The notes under the pieces were generated by a model that searched no databases, was not told where the DNA came from, and saw only the letters and a list, made by a program, of their open reading frames with translations. DNA of 51,594 nucleotides from DASQHW01 sp038209365 (GTDB lineage Bacteria; Actinomycetota; Acidimicrobiia; IMCC26256; PALSA-610), in NCBI GenBank assembly GCA_038209365.1, contig JBBQXS010000034.1:1-51594 (forward strand), given 5' to 3'. Made by a program: the position numbers and the translations under genes. The first letter of the stretch is position 1; every line of letters begins with the position of its first letter. Shown here one piece after another: positions 15,446 through 23,382 of this stretch.

Positions 15446-16651
15446 TCACAACAAGATGACCGGCACCTCGTGGCCGGCCTGTACCCCATCGCCGTCCTCC
15501 AGCAGCGCCAGCCCGTTGGCCGCGGCCATGCCCGACAGCACGTTGCTGCCCTGCAAGCCCTCGCGCTCGCAGACGTACCGGCCGCTTCGCACCCGGACGC
15601 GTACTCGGTCGAGATGGAGCTTGCCGTCGGGTGTGCGTGGCATCGGGGAGAGCGCGGTTGCGATGACGGGCTCGGGCAGGACGTCGGCCCGGCCGGCGAG
15701 CTTGCGCAATGCGGGACGAGCGAACAGCTCGAAGCTGACACGCGACGAGACCGGATTGCCGGGCAGGCCGAATGCCGGAACCGATCCGAGCATCGCGAAC
15801 GCCAGCGGCTTGGCCGGTTTGATCGCGACCTGCGACCACGCGTATGTGCCGCCCCGCTCCTTGGCGACGCGCTCGAGGACGACCTTCACGAAGTCGTAGT
15901 CACCGACGGAGACTGCGCCGCTCGTGAGCAGGACATCGCTCGTGTCGGCCGCGTGCATCACGGCCTCGGTGATCGCGCCCTCGTCGTCGCCGACGATGCC
16001 GCCATCCACGCCGTCACAACCGACCTCGGCGAGCAGGGCGAGCAGCATCGGCCGGTTCGAATCGCGAATGCGCCCCGGTTGGAGAGCACCGCGCGTGCCG
16101 ACCAGCTCGTCTCCGGTGGAGATCACGTGCACGCGCGGTCGCGGATGGCACAGCACGTCGTGCACGTCGAGGCTTGCGAGCACGCCGACGTGGGCCGGCG
16201 TCAGCACCGTCCCCCGCTCGAAGACCACCGCACCCGCCTCGACATCACCGCCGGCCGCGCGCACGTGCTCCCCGAGCTTCGCTGCTTCGACGATCACCCG
16301 GTCGCCGTCGCCGTCGCCGTCCGGTCGGGTCCGCTCGACCATGACCACCGCGTCGGCGCCGTCGGGCATCGGCGCGCCGGTCATGATCCGGATCGCCTCA
16401 CCGGGACCGACAGCGATCGTCGGCGCTCGCCCCGCCGGCAGGTCGCCGATGACGCGCAAGGTGCCGGGAGTGTCTGCCGCGCGCACGGCATAACCGTCCA
16501 TCCCGGTATTCGCGAACGGCGGCACGGGCTCCGTGGCCACGATGGGCTGCGCGAGCACGAGCCCCCGCGCATCACGCGTGTTGCACACGCGTGGCGCGAG
16601 TGGCGCGACGGCGTCGAGGATCAACGCTTGTGCGCGTTCGAGCGGAATCAC
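15446..16651 (-). CDS. moeA: molybdopterin molybdotransferase MoeA / gephyrin-like protein Glp
   Basis: This 401-residue protein has the full MoeA/gephyrin E-domain pattern: ANTGMDGYAVRA near the start, IMTGAPMPDGADAVV, the MPT-binding region VHVISTGDELV, LTSGAVSVGDYDFVK, and FGLPGNPVSS before the C-terminal barrel. MoeA inserts molybdate into adenylylated molybdopterin. In several actinobacteria the copy coupled to galU (Glp) is also a divisome component that binds FtsZ and the membrane protein SepX/GlpR. GTG 16651 overlaps the galU stop (GTGA), as in that arrangement. Whether this copy makes cofactor, serves division, or both, cannot be decided here. Confidence 0.93.
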   Translation of the reverse strand: MIPLERAQALILDAVAPLAPRVCNTRDARGLVLAQPIVATEPVPPFANTGMDGYAVRAADTPGTLRVIGDLPAGRAPTIAVGPGEAIRIMTGAPMPDGADAVVMVERTRPDGDGDGDRVIVEAAKLGEHVRAAGGDVEAGAVVFERGTVLTPAHVGVLASLDVHDVLCHPRPRVHVISTGDELVGTRGALQPGRIRDSNRPMLLALLAEVGCDGVDGGIVGDDEGAITEAVMHAADTSDVLLTSGAVSVGDYDFVKVVLERVAKERGGTYAWSQVAIKPAKPLAFAMLGSVPAFGLPGNPVSSRVSFELFARPALRKLAGRADVLPEPVIATALSPMPRTPDGKLHLDRVRVRVRSGRYVCEREGLQGSNVLSGMAAANGLALLEDGDGVQAGHEVPVILL

Positions 16652-17529
16652 CCGAGGCCGCGTTTGTCCAGCAGCTCGCGCAGCCAGGCGGCGAACGGCG
16701 GACCGAGATCTGGGCGCTGGAGCGCGAGCTCCACGTTCGCGCGCAGGAAATCGAGCTTTTTGCCGATGTCGTATCGCCCACCGCGACAGATCCATCCGAA
16801 CACGCTTTGCTCCTCGAGCAGGAGCGCGATCGCGTCCGTGAGCTGCAGCTCGCCACCGCTGCCCGGCTCGATGCGATCGAGCATCGTGAAGATCTGCGGT
16901 GTGAACACGTAACGCCCGATGATCGCAAGGTTGGAAGGTGCCTCATCGCGCGGCGGTTTCTCGACGACGCTCCGGATCTCGACCAGATCGCCATCGATTT
17001 CCAGAGGGTCGACGCAGCCGTACGACGAGACCTCGTCGGGCGACACTTCCTTGAGCGCGATCGCGGAACGGCCGTGTCGCTCGTAGATGTCGAGCATCGA
17101 CCGCAACAATGCGCCGTCGTCGACCATGATGTCATCGGCCAGCAACACGGCGAACGGTTCGTCACCGACATGGTGGCGCGCAACGGAAACCGCGTGGCCG
17201 AGCCCGAGCGGGTCGCGCTGGCGCACGAAATGGATGTCCGCGAGATCGGACGCGAACTGCACTTCCTTCAGCAGCTCGTGCCGGCCGCTCTGCTCCAAAT
17301 AGTGCTCGAGCTCGAAATTGCGGTCGAAGTGATCTTCGACCGCGCGCTTCCCGCGGCCCGTGATGAGCAAGATGTCGGTGAGGCCCGCGCGCACGGCTTC
17401 CTCGACCACGTACTGGATCGCGGGCTTGTCGACGACCGGCAGCATCTCCTTCGGCGAGCTCTTGGTTGCCGGCAGGAAGCGCGTGCCCAGCCCCGCAGCC
17501 GGGATCACCGCTTTGCGCACGGACGCCAT
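16648..17529 (-). CDS. galU: UTP-glucose-1-phosphate uridylyltransferase
   Basis: This 294-residue enzyme makes UDP-glucose from UTP and glucose-1-phosphate for polysaccharide and glycolipid synthesis. Its nucleotide-binding signature is IPAAGLGTRFLPATKSSPKE (residues about 9-28), followed by VVDKPAIQYVVEEAV. FAVLLADDIMVDD holds the metal-binding Asp, and VVEKPPRDEAPSNLAIIGRY is the sugar-binding region. ATG 17529 has AGGAGA upstream and shares its A with the stop of plsY (TGATG). The stop overlaps moeA. The length and motifs are typical. Confidence 0.96.
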   Translation of the reverse strand: MASVRKAVIPAAGLGTRFLPATKSSPKEMLPVVDKPAIQYVVEEAVRAGLTDILLITGRGKRAVEDHFDRNFELEHYLEQSGRHELLKEVQFASDLADIHFVRQRDPLGLGHAVSVARHHVGDEPFAVLLADDIMVDDGALLRSMLDIYERHGRSAIALKEVSPDEVSSYGCVDPLEIDGDLVEIRSVVEKPPRDEAPSNLAIIGRYVFTPQIFTMLDRIEPGSGGELQLTDAIALLLEEQSVFGWICRGGRYDIGKKLDFLRANVELALQRPDLGPPFAAWLRELLDKRGLG

Positions 17530-18113
17530 CAGGTTCTCCTCGCGTCGATGTCGATCTCCTGACGCCGCAACAGTCTTCGGATGTTCGGCGCATGCCGGCC
17601 GACGATGAGCAGCGCGAGAGCAGCCACCACGACGTCCTCCCATAGCTCGTGGCTGGTCAGCGCAACCGCGATCGGGAACGCGAGCGTGATGAGCAGCGAT
17701 GCGAGCGATGCCTTGTGCAGTACGCGAGCGACGATCAGCCACACCACGAAGAGGCCGAGCGTGATCAGCGGATACAGCACGACGAGCGTGCCGCCCGCGG
17801 CCGCCACGCCCTTGCCGCCTTTTCGGTAGAGCGGAAACGTGTGGCCGAGCACCGCCGCGAATCCGAGGACGTACGCGCCGGGCCGGCCGCCGGCCCAGAG
17901 GCCCACACCGGTCGCGAGCGTGCCCTTGGCGAAGTCCGAGAACAGCACGACCGCGCCCCATCGCCATCCGAGGACGCGTCCGACGTTCGATGCACCGGGA
18001 TTCCCCGAGCCCTCACGTGTCACGTCATGGCCTTTGGCGCGGGCCACGAGGACCGCCGTCGGGAAGGTCCCGAGCAGCCACGCGAGCGGGGCGAGAAGCG
18101 CGACGACCACCAT
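17529..18113 (-). CDS. plsY: acyl-phosphate glycerol-3-phosphate acyltransferase PlsY
   Basis: This membrane protein of 194 residues transfers an acyl group from acyl phosphate to glycerol-3-phosphate, the first step of phospholipid synthesis. PlsY motifs are visible: GSGNPGASNVGRVLGW (motif 1), GHTFPLYRKGGKGVAAAGG (motif 2), and several hydrophobic helices with a basic C-terminus. ATG 18113 is used; the frame is open to 18170, but that segment overlaps the CIRCE region and lacks homology. The gene is first of plsY-galU-moeA. It diverges from the FmdB-like gene across about 107 bases. Confidence 0.94.
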   Translation of the reverse strand: MVVVALLAPLAWLLGTFPTAVLVARAKGHDVTREGSGNPGASNVGRVLGWRWGAVVLFSDFAKGTLATGVGLWAGGRPGAYVLGFAAVLGHTFPLYRKGGKGVAAAGGTLVVLYPLITLGLFVVWLIVARVLHKASLASLLITLAFPIAVALTSHELWEDVVVAALALLIVGRHAPNIRRLLRRQEIDIDARRT

Positions 18114-18163
18114 GTTCCGCCATTTTGGCGCAGTGGACGACCCCTGTCGCGGCCGCGGTACGA

Positions 18164-18190
18164 TTAGCACTCGAAGGCAGCGAGTGCCAG
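18164..18190. promoter_or_regulatory. CIRCE element (HrcA operator)
   Basis: TTAGCACTC (18164-18172), nine spacer bases, then GAGTGCCAG (18182-18190). The consensus is TTAGCACTC-N9-GAGTGCTAA, so 16 of 18 conserved positions match. It lies 30 bases before the ATG of the FmdB-like gene and overlaps the end of a likely -10 (TACGAT, 18159-18164). That is the position for repression by HrcA released on heat shock. Confidence 0.88.
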
Positions 18191-18220
18191 AACCCTGAGA
18201 CGCCTGACGGAGCCCCGACC

Positions 18221-18595
18221 ATGCCCACCTACGAATACCGGTGTGCGAAGTGCGGCCGGCATTTCGACGTGTACCAGTCGTTCTCGGAGGACCCGCTCAC
18301 CAAGCACGAGGCGTGCGGCGGCAAGCTCAACAAGGTGCTCTCGCCGGCCGGCATCGTCCTCAAGGGCTCCGGCTTCTACAAGAACGACAGCCGCAGCGGC
18401 TCCAAGCGTTCCCACGAGGAGCGGTCCACCGAGAAGTCCGAGACGAAGGAGAAGTCCAAGGAGACGTCCAAGGAGACGTCCACCTCCTCCTCGTCGTCCT
18501 CGGAATCGTCCGGAGGGTCATCGCCCGGGGGGTCGTCGTCTGATTCGTCGAGCGGCTCCGGCAGCTCGTCGAGCGGCGAGGCCAAGTCCGCATAG
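18221..18595 (+). CDS. FmdB-family zinc-ribbon protein, Ruc-like chaperone candidate
   Basis: This 124-residue protein has an N-terminal zinc ribbon (MPTYEYRCAKCGRHFDVYQ) and then GIVLKGSGFYKNDSR. From about residue 60 it is a long Ser/Lys/Glu/Gly-rich, probably disordered tail. This is the layout of M. tuberculosis Rv0991c (Ruc), a redox-regulated chaperone under heat-shock control, and Rv0991c also lies near galU. The metal ligands differ: C8-x2-C11 is kept, but the second knuckle is H29-x2-C32 where family members usually have two Cys. A CIRCE element lies just upstream, and GGAG precedes ATG 18221. The mtnP gene follows after 9 bases. Chaperone function is inferred from architecture, context and control. 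Confidence 0.85.
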   Translation: MPTYEYRCAKCGRHFDVYQSFSEDPLTKHEACGGKLNKVLSPAGIVLKGSGFYKNDSRSGSKRSHEERSTEKSETKEKSKETSKETSTSSSSSSESSGGSSPGGSSSDSSSGSGSSSSGEAKSA

Positions 18596-18604
18596 GTTCC
18601 GGGC

Positions 18605-19411
18605 GTGGATGCCGACATCGGAGTCTTCGGCGGCTCGGGCTTCTACGAGTTCCTCGACGACGCCTCCGAGGTCACGCTGTCGACGCCGTTCGGGCCGCCG
18701 AGCGCTCCGGTCACCGTCGGTGAGATCGACGGCCGGCGGGTCGCGTTCCTTCCACGTCACGGTCGCCGGCACGAGTTCGCGCCCGCAGCCGTGCCGGCGC
18801 GCGCAAATGTCTGGGCGATGCGCATGCTCGGCGTCCGGCAGCTGATCGGCCCGTGCGCCGCCGGCTCCCTGTCACCCGACGTGCAACCCGGAGACTTCGT
18901 CGTGCTCGACCAGCTCGTCGACCGTACGTCGGGACGCGCCGACACGTACTACGACGCGGGGGACGCGCATCATGTGTCATTCGCCGATCCGTATTGCCCG
19001 GTCGTCGCGAGGCACGCGGTCGAGGCCGGCGAACGCGCCGGCGTGTGTATGCACCCGTCCGGCACGGTCGTCGTGATCCCCGGACCGCGGTTCTCGACGC
19101 GGGCAGAATCGCGCTGGTACCGCGCGCAGGGTTGGCACGTGGTGAACATGACTCAATATCCGGAGTCGTATCTCGCACGCGAGCTCGGCCTCCACTACGC
19201 CGGCATCGCGCTCGTCACCGACTACGACACCGGCGTCGCCGAGGATCCGACGGTGGAACCCGTGACGCAGGAGCAGGTCTTCGGGTTCTTCGAAGCGAAC
19301 GTGCAGCACGTACGCAGACTTCTCCTGGAATTGATTCCCAGACTTCCCGACGCGCCGCGCGGCTGTAGATGCGAGGAGGCGGTCGGCCCGTTGCATGCGT
19401 ACGACGGCTGA
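18605..19411 (+). CDS. mtnP: S-methyl-5'-thioadenosine phosphorylase
   Basis: This 268-residue purine nucleoside phosphorylase family enzyme cleaves methylthioadenosine, a by-product of polyamine and other SAM reactions, into adenine and methylthioribose-1-phosphate. The family pattern is clear: IGVFGGSGFYEF at the start (phosphate-binding), FLPRHGRRHEFAP, the substrate-binding block VVNMTQYPESYLARELGLHY, and VTDYDTG. GTG 18605 is nine bases after the FmdB-like stop; TAGGTT six bases before it overlaps that stop, so it may also have its own leaderless promoter. A strong hairpin follows at 19495-19520. Confidence 0.93.
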   Translation: MDADIGVFGGSGFYEFLDDASEVTLSTPFGPPSAPVTVGEIDGRRVAFLPRHGRRHEFAPAAVPARANVWAMRMLGVRQLIGPCAAGSLSPDVQPGDFVVLDQLVDRTSGRADTYYDAGDAHHVSFADPYCPVVARHAVEAGERAGVCMHPSGTVVVIPGPRFSTRAESRWYRAQGWHVVNMTQYPESYLARELGLHYAGIALVTDYDTGVAEDPTVEPVTQEQVFGFFEANVQHVRRLLLELIPRLPDAPRGCRCEEAVGPLHAYDG

Positions 19412-19494
19412 TGCAAAGGTGAGCGGTCGGGCCCGAGAGGTGTCCCCGGCCCGCCGGTCCGGGCGGGCGATGACCGGCGAGCCAGGGGACTGTT

Positions 19495-19520
19495 TCGACG
19501 CCGTCACAAGACGGCGTCGA
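19495..19520 (+). terminator. hairpin terminator after mtnP
   Basis: TCGACGCCGTC and GACGGCGTCGA form a perfect 11-base stem with the loop ACAA. No T-tract follows, as is common for stem-only terminators in high-GC actinobacteria. It lies 84 bases after the mtnP stop. The rest of 19412-19655 holds no gene. Confidence 0.7.
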
Positions 19521-19655
19521 GCACATGTGCAACTGACGGGCGACGTCGATCATTCCCAGGCGCTTTCCTGATCGAACCTCAGTCGCTACCGTGGCCCAGG
19601 AACTTCCCCCAAGTCTTCCCCTTCTTCGCGCATCGCGCTACTTGGGAAGGCTTGG

Positions 19656-20336
19656 ATGCATCGGTCACCGCGCGTCCTCTTGGCTTGGACGATTGTCGTT
19701 GTTGTCGCGATCGTCACCGCGCGAGTCGTGGCGGTTGATCTCGCTACGTTGCATCGCCGCGCACGTACGCTCGGCCCGGACGTGCACGTGTTGCTCGCAG
19801 CGCGAGACTTACCGCTCGGCGCGACGCTCACGCGGAGCGATATGCACGTGGTCGTCCGGCCCGCGGCGACCATTCCGCCGGACGCAATGCGCGACTCGGG
19901 TGACGCGGTGGGCCGCGTCGTCGCGATCGACCTCGCGCGCGACGACCTCGTACGCGCGGTGCACCTCGCACCGCGTGCACGTACCGGTCTCGACGGCATC
20001 GTGCCGATGGGCAGGCGGGCGGTCCACATTCCGGTCAGGGATGGCTTCCGGCCGGAAGCCGGTGCGGTCGTCGACGTCCTCGCCGCCTTCGATCCGACGC
20101 TGGGCGTCGCCGGCGCGCCCAACACGGCGACCACCGTCGCACGAGGGGCGCGAGTGCTGGCAGTCGACGACGACGTCCAATCCGGTACCGAGAGCGGGAG
20201 CGGCGTTACCCTCCTCGTCACCGAGGGCGAGGCAGGTGCGGTCGCCTATGCCGCCGGCAACGGTTCAGTGAGCATCGCACTCGCACCTCCGGAGACCGCG
20301 TGCTGCACATCGCCCACCTCATCGTCCGGACCCTGA
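19656..20336 (+). CDS. SAF-domain (CpaB/RcpC-like) membrane-anchored protein
   Basis: This 226-residue protein has one N-terminal membrane helix (about 7-27), then a SAF domain from about 40 (VHVLLAARDLPLGATLTRSD, then GRVVAIDLARDDLVRAVHL). The pattern is that of CpaB-type Flp pilus assembly proteins and related actinobacterial SAF proteins. There are no other pilus genes in the window, so the role is open. ATG 19656 has GGAAGG five bases upstream; that site could pair with CTTCCCCCAAGT at 19603-19614. The end overlaps uppP by 37 bases, suggesting joint transcription. Confidence 0.7.
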   Translation: MHRSPRVLLAWTIVVVVAIVTARVVAVDLATLHRRARTLGPDVHVLLAARDLPLGATLTRSDMHVVVRPAATIPPDAMRDSGDAVGRVVAIDLARDDLVRAVHLAPRARTGLDGIVPMGRRAVHIPVRDGFRPEAGAVVDVLAAFDPTLGVAGAPNTATTVARGARVLAVDDDVQSGTESGSGVTLLVTEGEAGAVAYAAGNGSVSIALAPPETACCTSPTSSSGP

Positions 20337-21199
20337 GCGCACCGGCCGACGTGATCGCGCGCCGGGAACTGACGACGGCCAAAGCCGCGCTGCTGGGGCT
20401 CGTCGAGGGAGTCACCGAGTTCCTGCCGGTCAGCTCGACCGGCCACCTGTTGGTCACCGAACGGCTCATCGACGTCGGCCGGCACCGCGCAACCAAGGAT
20501 GCGGCCGACACGTACACGATCACGATTCAGGCAGGCGCGATCCTCGCGGTGCTCGTGCTCTACTGGCAGCGATTCCTCGAGATGGGCCGCGGGCTCGTCG
20601 GTCGCGACGAACCCGGCCGTCGTCTGCTCACCGCAACGGTGGTGGCGTTCATTCCCGCGGCAATCGTCGGCGTCGCGCTGGAGAAGCCGATCAAGGATCG
20701 ATTGTTCGGTGTCTGGCCGGTCATCGTCGCGTGGGCGATCGGCGGCGTCGTCATCTTGTTGGTCGCGCGGCGGCTGCAAGAGCGAAGTCGCGTCCGCGGC
20801 GCGCCGCTCGAGTCACTCACGATCCGGGCCGCGCTCCTCGTCGGCGTCGCACAATGTTTCGCGCTGTGGCCGGGAACCAGCCGCAGCCTGGTCACGATCC
20901 TCGCCGCGCTGCTGGTCGGGCTGAGTCTCCCCGCCGCGGTCGAGTTCAGCTTCTTGCTCGGTTTGTTGACGCTCGGTGCGGCGACCGCATACGACGGCTT
21001 GAAGCACGGCAAGGAGATGATCGACACCTACGGCATCGCGCACCCGCTCGTGGCATTCGTCGTCGCGTTCGTCGCGGCGGTGGTCGCCATTCGGTGGATG
21101 GTGACGTATCTCGGGCGCCACGGGCTCGAGATCTTCGGCTGGTACCGGCTTGCGATCGCGGCGCTCGCGCTGGTGCTGCTGGCGACCGGCGTCCTCTGA
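20300..21199 (+). CDS. uppP: undecaprenyl-diphosphate phosphatase UppP (BacA)
   Basis: This 299-residue integral membrane enzyme recycles the cell-wall lipid carrier by removing a phosphate from undecaprenyl diphosphate. Both catalytic signatures are present: EGVTEFLPVSSTGHL near residue 36, and LWPGTSRSLVTI near 194, with the catalytic Glu, Ser/His and Arg residues. About eight hydrophobic segments are visible. The GTG start at 20300 lies inside the end of the SAF gene; the residues up to about 25 are variable, so a later start is possible. Overexpression of this family is known to confer bacitracin resistance. Confidence 0.95.
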   Translation: MLHIAHLIVRTLSAPADVIARRELTTAKAALLGLVEGVTEFLPVSSTGHLLVTERLIDVGRHRATKDAADTYTITIQAGAILAVLVLYWQRFLEMGRGLVGRDEPGRRLLTATVVAFIPAAIVGVALEKPIKDRLFGVWPVIVAWAIGGVVILLVARRLQERSRVRGAPLESLTIRAALLVGVAQCFALWPGTSRSLVTILAALLVGLSLPAAVEFSFLLGLLTLGAATAYDGLKHGKEMIDTYGIAHPLVAFVVAFVAAVVAIRWMVTYLGRHGLEIFGWYRLAIAALALVLLATGVL

Positions 21200-21314
21200 T
21201 TCTGGTCGCGCTCGCTGCTCGCCGGGATACCCGGCTCGCGGCCGCTCGCCTGCTCCTGCGAGTTCGCTACGGCTCCGCCTTCGCTCACCGCCGCGTCCGG
21301 CTAGCTTCGATTCC

Positions 21315-22043
21315 GTGCCGATCAGCGCAGTGATCTTCGACTTCGGCGGCGTGATCTCGAGTCCGCTGTTCGTCGGGATCGGCGCCTTCGAAGAAGCCGA
21401 GGGCTACCCCAAGGGATCGCTGTTGCGTTTGATGTTCGGCGAGACGCATTACATCGGCGTCGAGGGACGCTTGGTTGCGGATGCGCTGGCCGGCGATCCC
21501 GACGCCGCCGAGGTGGAGGGAGAGGTGGAAGACGAGCCGGATTGGCATCTCCTCGAAAAAGGGCGCCTCGACATGAAGACGTACTTCGCACGCGTCGTCG
21601 AGAAGGCGCCGGCGGTGCTCGGCCGACCGATCGACATGGACGCCTACGGACGCTTCTGGCGCACCACCGCACCGGGCGTGCACTGGATGGTCGTGCACAA
21701 GATGCGGGAGCTCAAGCGGCAGGGCTTGCGCATCGGACTCCTCACCAACAACGTCAAGGAGTTCGGGGAGAACTGGCGCGCGATGTTCCCCATCGACGAG
21801 ATCTGTGAGGACGTCGTCGACTCGAGCCACGTCGGCATGCGCAAGCCGGAACGTGCGATCTACGAGCTGACCTGCACACGCCTGGGCATTGCGCCCCGCG
21901 ATGCCGTGTTCGTGGACGACAACGCGGACAACATTGCCGCCGCGCGCGCCTTCGGTATGGAAGCGGTGCACTTCGTCGAGCCGTGGAAGGCCCTCGACGA
22001 GCTCGACGAGGTCCTCGAACGCCGCGGCGTTACGCGCCGCTGA
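21315..22043 (+). CDS. HAD-superfamily hydrolase
   Basis: This 242-residue protein has all HAD motifs: AVIFDFGGVISS (motif I, nucleophile Asp with the next-but-one residue Gly rather than Asp), GLLTNN (motif II), the Lys of MRKPERAIYELT (motif III), and VFVDDNADNIAAARAFGM (motif IV). A helical cap lies between motifs I and II. The missing second Asp of DxD is also seen in the haloalkanoate/epoxide-hydrolase-N-like branch, so phosphatase activity should not be assumed. GTG 21315 has TAGCTT seven bases upstream (leaderless type). The end overlaps the convergent pmbA by 14 bases. Confidence 0.88.
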   Translation: MPISAVIFDFGGVISSPLFVGIGAFEEAEGYPKGSLLRLMFGETHYIGVEGRLVADALAGDPDAAEVEGEVEDEPDWHLLEKGRLDMKTYFARVVEKAPAVLGRPIDMDAYGRFWRTTAPGVHWMVVHKMRELKRQGLRIGLLTNNVKEFGENWRAMFPIDEICEDVVDSSHVGMRKPERAIYELTCTRLGIAPRDAVFVDDNADNIAAARAFGMEAVHFVEPWKALDELDEVLERRGVTRR

Positions 22044-23382
22044 GGGTCATCTCGCCGACCAGGACGGTCATGCCCGCGACCGAGCCGGGCAGGAACGTGA
22101 GGTCGGCGCCGACGTCGACGAGATCGAGCAGCATGCGCTGCAAGGTCGATGCGACGGTCACCTCGCGCACCGGTTCGGCAAACGTGCCGTCGCGCACCAT
22201 CAGGCCTTCCGCACCGACCGAGAAGTCGCCGCTGATCGGATTCGTCCCGGAGTGCAGCCCGCTCACCGACTGCACGTAGAAGGCCTCGCCCGCGTCGCGC
22301 AGGATCTCCTCCGGCGACTTCGGTCCCGGCTCGAGCCGCAACGCGCGCACACCGACGCCCGGCGTCGACGCGAAGCTCCGCGTCGCGCTCGCGGTGGTAC
22401 CGGTGCCCGAACGGCGACCGGTGTACACGTTGTGCAGGAACCGCTCGAGCACGCCGTCGACGATCAGCGCGTTGCGCCGGGTGGGGACCCCGTCGCCGTC
22501 GTACTCCGCGGCGCCCAGGGCCCGCGCATCCGTCGGATCGTCGATGAGCTGGACGTGCGGCGCCGCGACCTGCCGTCCCAAGCGGTCGGTGAACAGCGAA
22601 CGACCCTTGAGCATCGACTCGCCGTTGAACGCGCTGGAGAGCACGCCGAGCACGGAGCGCGTGACGAGCGGGTCGAGGATGACCGGGATCCGGCGGCCCG
22701 GTACCGGCTTGGCACCGAGGAGCCGCGTGGCGCGGCGCGCGGCGTCGAGCGGGATGGCGTCGAGGTCGAGGTCGCCAAGCGTCCGCCCTGCCGCGAACCC
22801 GTAGCCGGTCTGGGTGCCCGAGCCGTCGTCGGCGAGCGCAACCGACGACGCGGAGCAAACCGTTCGCCGCGTGCGCGCCTCGACCCCGAGCGAGTTGACG
22901 AGCGCCGCCTCGGACATCCCGTCGCCATAGCTTGCGGATTCGACGTTGCGGATCCGAGCATCGGCGGCTTTGGTCGCCCGTTCGAGATCGAGCGCGATGC
23001 GCACCTTCTCGTCGGTCGAAACCTTCGTGAGCTCCTCGCGCCACAGGTCGAGCGCGGGCGGTGCCGCGCCATTGACCTCAGTCGGGCTCGCCACGCCGTA
23101 CCACTCGTCGGGCTCGCCGAACGCCGCGTTGTCGCGCGCCTCGCGCAGCGTGTCCTCGACGACGTCGGGGGCGAGCGAACCCGCCCAGGCCAGGCCCTGA
23201 CGATGGTCGACGATCACACGTACGCCGACACCCTCCACGCCTGCCGTCGTCAGCGACTCGACCTTGCCGCCGAAGACCTCGACGTCGGTCTCCTGGGCGC
23301 GCATGACGTAGGCCTCGACCTGTTCCCCGTCGTGCGCCGCACCCGCAACGCGACGCGCGATCTCGAGGAGATCAGCGCTCAT
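22030..23382 (-). CDS. pmbA: TldE/PmbA-type metalloprotease partner
   Basis: This protein of about 450 residues is the non-metal-binding partner of the TldD/TldE peptidase. It shows GKVESLTTAGVEGVGVRV near the start, a middle region ending LLGAKPVPGRRIPVILDPL, and the C-terminal SGTNPISGDFSVGAEGLMV. It lacks the HExxxH motif of its neighbour, as expected for TldE. The heterodimer degrades unfolded peptides and processes some modified peptides. ATG 23382 overlaps the tldD stop (ATGA), so the pair is made together. No precursor peptide gene is visible nearby. Confidence 0.93.
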   Translation of the reverse strand: MSADLLEIARRVAGAAHDGEQVEAYVMRAQETDVEVFGGKVESLTTAGVEGVGVRVIVDHRQGLAWAGSLAPDVVEDTLREARDNAAFGEPDEWYGVASPTEVNGAAPPALDLWREELTKVSTDEKVRIALDLERATKAADARIRNVESASYGDGMSEAALVNSLGVEARTRRTVCSASSVALADDGSGTQTGYGFAAGRTLGDLDLDAIPLDAARRATRLLGAKPVPGRRIPVILDPLVTRSVLGVLSSAFNGESMLKGRSLFTDRLGRQVAAPHVQLIDDPTDARALGAAEYDGDGVPTRRNALIVDGVLERFLHNVYTGRRSGTGTTASATRSFASTPGVGVRALRLEPGPKSPEEILRDAGEAFYVQSVSGLHSGTNPISGDFSVGAEGLMVRDGTFAEPVREVTVASTLQRMLLDLVDVGADLTFLPGSVAGMTVLVGEMTLSGA

